Assembly: GCA_002327905.1 (NCBI GenBank)
Contig: DCUY01000017.1
Coordinates: 554-8,651 of the forward strand
Direction: 5' to 3'
Origin: Caldifarciminota bacterium UBA2202
Lineage (GTDB): Bacteria; Hydrothermota; 32-111
Length of the DNA: 8,098 nucleotides
Position 1 is the stretch's first letter; each line of letters opens with the position of its first letter. The notes beneath the pieces are model-generated. The model made no database searches and was not told the DNA's origin. It was given only the letters and a program-made list of their open reading frames with translations. Both the position numbers and the translations under genes were made by a program. This document shows positions 5,147-8,098 of this stretch, piece by piece.

Positions 5147-7911
5147 ATGCAAGATTGATACTGCTGATACTATTTTCATATATCTCAGCATTCTCCATCA
5201 CAAACAGGGCAGATTATGATTTAAAAGTCAGGCTTGATGACAAAGCAAAGACAATCTCCGGATATGCCGATATTGTGTATAAAAACAACTCTCCTGATAC
5301 ATTGAAACAGATAAATTTTCATCTATATGCAAATCTTTTCAAAAATGATTCTGATTACATGAAGAAAAAAAACAGACCTGACGAAGCAAAAGAGGGTTAT
5401 ACAGTCATAGATTCCATGTTTGAAGATTCAATAAAAAATGATGAGATAAAAATAAACGGCTCAATGGCGTATTTGACTCTGAAAGAACCAATCTCTCCTT
5501 ATCAAGAGAAAAAATTAAGAGTCTATTTTACAAATAAAATTCCTTATCCGTATTTAAGAGAGGGGTTTTACAAAGGAAAATACGACATATCCCAGTGGTA
5601 TCCGAAAGTAGCTGTATATAAGGATAAAAAATGGTCAGATTTTCAGACAGACGATAAAGGAGAATTCTATAATGAATTCGGGGATTATTCTTTGACAATA
5701 ACTTTGCCTGAAAATTATTTCGTATTCGGCACAGGTGTTATGGATGACGATTCTTTTGAATTAGACAGGATTAAAAATATATCTGACAGAGACAGCAAAC
5801 AGAAAAAAGATAAATTCAAGCCGTCGGATAAAATGAAGAGTCTAAGATTCACTGCGCAGAATGTAAATGACTATGCATTCTCAATTGTAAATGATTTTAA
5901 GTACCTGAAAGAGGAAAGAGGAGGATTGACAGTTGAGATAATATGCTCCAGAGGCAATGAAGAAAGATTCAAAGCTCAGATTGATAATGTTTTTAACATA
6001 ATAAATTATTTCTCCGAAAAATACTATCCGTATCCTTACCCCAAAATAACCATAATCGAAGGGCTTTTAAAAGCTGGCGGAGGAATGGAATACCCAATGT
6101 TTATAGTGCTCGGTGACATTTTGGCAGGAGAGAAAATACCCGACGGAATAATAAAGACGCAATTCATTGAAGATGTGATTGCACACGAAATAGCGCATCA
6201 ATGGTTCTATCTTATTTCAGGCTCCGATGAATTCAATGAGCCCTTCATGGATGAAGGGTTTGCAACATTCTCCGAAATCTCGTACATGGAGGATAAGCAC
6301 GGAAGCGATAATTATGTCTCTATATTCAAAAAAGAGTTTTTCAATCTTTTTGACTCTCACTATATCGCCTATTTGAATCTTCAGACAAACAAGAAAGGTA
6401 TGGCAATGGCGTCAAAATCAACTGATGCCGAGAATCAGATGGAATACATTAATTTTTATTCAAAAGGATATTTGGTTATCAGGTGCGTAAAAGATATGCT
6501 GTCGGACTCGGTTTTTGACAAAGCCATGAAAGAGTATTTCCAAAAATTCGCCTTCTCTCATCCGTCAGTAAATGATTTCGAGAATCACATCAATATGTTT
6601 ACGCAGGATGCCTATTCGGATGAAATCAAAAAACTTCTCTATGAAAATACATTTTCCGATTACTCAGTGCAGTTCAAGAAGCTGAATAAGAGAGGCGGAG
6701 TTATTGTAATAAAGAACAAATCCATGACAGACCTGCCAGTGAAAGTAAATGTGAGATACTCTGACAATACTGAAGAAAATTTCACAAAGAAAGTCGATTT
6801 TGATTCAATATACATTGACAGAACAGACATAAAGAATATTACTGTTGACAAAGAAATGAAGTACATGGATGTTTATTATCATGACAATTCATTGCACCCC
6901 GGTCTTAAAATGCATTTTCTTCCGCAGAAACCTGACTATTTCAAAAATAATTTGTATGTACTGCCTGCAATTGACTATACGCTTTATGACAAAATGTCAT
7001 ACGGAGTGGCAGTCTATTTCTGCGATGTTTTGAAAATCGAAGGTCCTTTCTCTTTAGGAAAGAGCAATTACGGCGCTGACATGAAGATTGCGTATAACAA
7101 AATAATGAATTATCCAATTGTAAAATTGAATATTTACTCCGAACAAGGAGATGCAGTAAGAACCGGAACACAGCTGAATTTCACAGCTTCAAAAACCTAC
7201 ATAAGAATAGTTCCTTCAATTTATGCGTATCAGTATGAGGAGGCAGACAATTACAAAATTACTATATCATACATGTCCAGAACTTCTCTCGACTCAAGTG
7301 CGTATTATTCAAGCAGACTGACAGAGGGAAATGTGAGGGGGCTTGAAGTCAAGATCAATGGAATGACAAAAGCATCTGTCTTTAACTTAAAATATAATTT
7401 ATTTTCGTTCCTTTATGATCCTCTTTTTTATTCAGACATACAATCTGCAAAACTGGATTTTACCCTCAGAGCAGTTTATCCGGCAAAGTTTGTCGACCTT
7501 GGCGTCACTCTTCGCTCCGGATTCATATACAGAGGGAGAAACATAGAGACATCATTTTATCTGTATAGAGACAAGTTCGCATTATTTGATTCATACAGAA
7601 AAAGCATATCATCCTATGATATTGATATGCTGTATCAGAACAGCGGATTCGGATTTGTGTCAGCAGACACTGTAAGCTACAAAGCCATAAATAAAGTGCG
7701 CCTCAGCGCAGGCAAAACATTGTCAGGTTATGCTGATTTTATTCTTGCGGGAAACATAAAAGACGGAAGGAAGCTTGTGCAGGCAGGACTGACTCTGAAC
7801 TTTGAAGATGCTGTGATATTCGAAATGCCTTTTTACAATACTGAATACGGTTTTATGCTCAAAGACAGGTTCACTGTATTGATGAGCATAAACTTGTTGA
7901 AAGTTATGTAA
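5143..7911 (+). CDS. Secreted M1-family zinc metallopeptidase with predicted C-terminal beta-barrel
   Basis: A 922-residue exported protein. A short signal peptide (residues 1-18, LILLILFSYISAFS) has a likely cleavage after S18. Residues about 20-290 form the N-terminal beta domain of M1 enzymes. The gluzincin core has the exopeptidase-type motif GGMEYP (313-318, replacing GAMEN, E316), HEIAH (H348, E349, H352) and MDEGFATF with the third zinc ligand E371 exactly 18 residues after H352. FYSKG (Y439) matches the transition-state tyrosine. All catalytic residues are present, so it should be active. Residues about 530-605 look like a beta-sandwich. From 607 (LPAIDYTLYDKMSYGVAVYF) to the end, about 316 residues have alternating polar/hydrophobic strands, many aromatic residues and short turns, typical of an outer-membrane barrel. 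It ends in a strand FTVLMSINLLKVM, without the usual terminal Phe/Tyr. Ordinary M1 enzymes lack such a part. Last gene of the operon, overlapping the YfhO-family gene by 4 nt. Peptidase identity is near certain; the barrel is a prediction. Confidence 0.93.
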   Translation: MNARLILLILFSYISAFSITNRADYDLKVRLDDKAKTISGYADIVYKNNSPDTLKQINFHLYANLFKNDSDYMKKKNRPDEAKEGYTVIDSMFEDSIKNDEIKINGSMAYLTLKEPISPYQEKKLRVYFTNKIPYPYLREGFYKGKYDISQWYPKVAVYKDKKWSDFQTDDKGEFYNEFGDYSLTITLPENYFVFGTGVMDDDSFELDRIKNISDRDSKQKKDKFKPSDKMKSLRFTAQNVNDYAFSIVNDFKYLKEERGGLTVEIICSRGNEERFKAQIDNVFNIINYFSEKYYPYPYPKITIIEGLLKAGGGMEYPMFIVLGDILAGEKIPDGIIKTQFIEDVIAHEIAHQWFYLISGSDEFNEPFMDEGFATFSEISYMEDKHGSDNYVSIFKKEFFNLFDSHYIAYLNLQTNKKGMAMASKSTDAENQMEYINFYSKGYLVIRCVKDMLSDSVFDKAMKEYFQKFAFSHPSVNDFENHINMFTQDAYSDEIKKLLYENTFSDYSVQFKKLNKRGGVIVIKNKSMTDLPVKVNVRYSDNTEENFTKKVDFDSIYIDRTDIKNITVDKEMKYMDVYYHDNSLHPGLKMHFLPQKPDYFKNNLYVLPAIDYTLYDKMSYGVAVYFCDVLKIEGPFSLGKSNYGADMKIAYNKIMNYPIVKLNIYSEQGDAVRTGTQLNFTASKTYIRIVPSIYAYQYEEADNYKITISYMSRTSLDSSAYYSSRLTEGNVRGLEVKINGMTKASVFNLKYNLFSFLYDPLFYSDIQSAKLDFTLRAVYPAKFVDLGVTLRSGFIYRGRNIETSFYLYRDKFALFDSYRKSISSYDIDMLYQNSGFGFVSADTVSYKAINKVRLSAGKTLSGYADFILAGNIKDGRKLVQAGLTLNFEDAVIFEMPFYNTEYGFMLKDRFTVLMSINLLKVM

Positions 7912-7931
7912 AAAAATAATAGTTTAAATAT

Positions 7932-7965
7932 GTTGTAGGGCCCGACCTGTTTGTCAGCCCGCCTG
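7932..7965. repeat. GC-rich imperfect hairpin, probable decayed dispersed repeat
   Basis: A roughly 30-bp GC-rich island (GTTGTAGGGCCCGACC and onward to GTCAGCCCGCC) interrupts strongly AT-rich non-coding DNA. GGGC (7938-7941) can pair with GCCC (7957-7960) and GAC (7944-7946) with GTC (7953-7955), around a CTGTTT loop with a CC/A internal mismatch. The form 'TTGTAGGG + GC-rich inverted repeat' resembles small intergenic elements repeated in many genomes of candidate phyla. No U-tract follows on either strand, so a simple intrinsic terminator is less likely. Only one copy is in the window. Confidence 0.5.
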
Positions 7966-8029
7966 AATTTAATCAAAAAACAAATGTTATTATGTTAATT
8001 GAATGTATTTAATTTTACTCTTGCATTTT

Positions 8030-8057
8030 AACCATAAACTATCAACTATAAACTATT
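8030..8057. repeat. 7-bp tandem repeat, four units of AACTATN
   Basis: Four adjacent heptamers: AACCATA, AACTATC, AACTATA, AACTATT. The first differs at one core position; the other three share AACTAT and vary only at the seventh base. It can also be read as a 14-bp unit repeated twice (8034-8047 and 8048-8061, 12 of 14 identical). Non-coding, downstream of the operon. Confidence 0.75.
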
Positions 8058-8069
8058 ATCTGTTTTTCT

Positions 8070-8085
8070 GCTCACGGCTCATGGC
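8070..8085. repeat. Second 7-bp-period repeat, GCTCACG/GCTCATG
   Basis: GCTCACG is followed at once by GCTCATG and then GC, two heptamers differing at one base. It lies 12 bp after the AACTATN array and has a different, GC-rich unit but the same period. Two units is short, so chance cannot be excluded. Confidence 0.45.
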
Positions 8086-8098
8086 GTCTTTGTCTGGC

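Noticed and set aside
7938..7960. Intrinsic terminator for the operon
   Set aside because: The stem is interrupted and no run of T follows on the plus strand, nor a suitable run directly after it on the minus strand. Termination may still occur nearby, but this is not a standard terminator.
8030..8085. CRISPR array
   Set aside because: The units are only 7 bp, are directly adjacent and have no spacers; no cas-like gene is present.
8056..8097. C-terminal end of a minus-strand gene entering from the right edge
   Set aside because: One minus frame stays open for 13 codons before a stop at 8056-8058, but this is too short to judge and coincides with the heptamer repeats.

Overview
The window comes from an AT-rich, Gram-negative bacterium. 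The best guess is a low-GC lineage of the FCB superphylum or a related candidate phylum (Cloacimonadota, Delongbacteria, WOR-3 and similar). Three observations support this. A reading frame cut by the left edge ends in a typical type IX secretion (T9SS) type A sorting tail. The last gene encodes a secreted protease that appears to carry an outer-membrane beta-barrel. Codon use favours ATA for Ile and AGA/AGG for Arg. The phylum cannot be fixed from this sequence alone.

Layout: (i) 1-99, the 3' end of a secreted protein gene on the + strand. (ii) 122-685 on the - strand, a CYTH-superfamily protein, convergent with the first gene. (iii) 686-775, a 90-bp divergent promoter region. Both promoters have a perfect TATAAT 7-8 nt from the ATG, no Shine-Dalgarno sequence, and the same sequence block just upstream. 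(iv) 776-7911, a tight four-gene + strand operon: a GIDE-domain membrane protein with an EF-hand-like loop, LemA, a YfhO-family multi-pass membrane protein, and an M1 zinc metallopeptidase with a predicted C-terminal beta-barrel. Junctions are 1 nt, 8 nt and a 4-nt ATGA overlap, each preceded by a clear Shine-Dalgarno sequence. (v) 7912-8098, a non-coding tail with a GC-rich imperfect hairpin that looks like a decayed dispersed repeat, followed by two different 7-bp-period tandem repeats.

The four operon genes all act at the envelope. GIDE and LemA proteins are known genomic partners of unknown biochemical function. YfhO proteins have a GT-C glycosyltransferase-like architecture. The M1 enzyme is exported. 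The strongest candidate for something undescribed is the combination: a GIDE/LemA inner-membrane pair with a possible Ca2+-binding loop, co-translated with a GT-C-like protein and a barrel-anchored aminopeptidase-like enzyme. That these genes form one pathway is inferred from gene order only. No rRNA, tRNA, CRISPR array, transposase or phage gene was seen.
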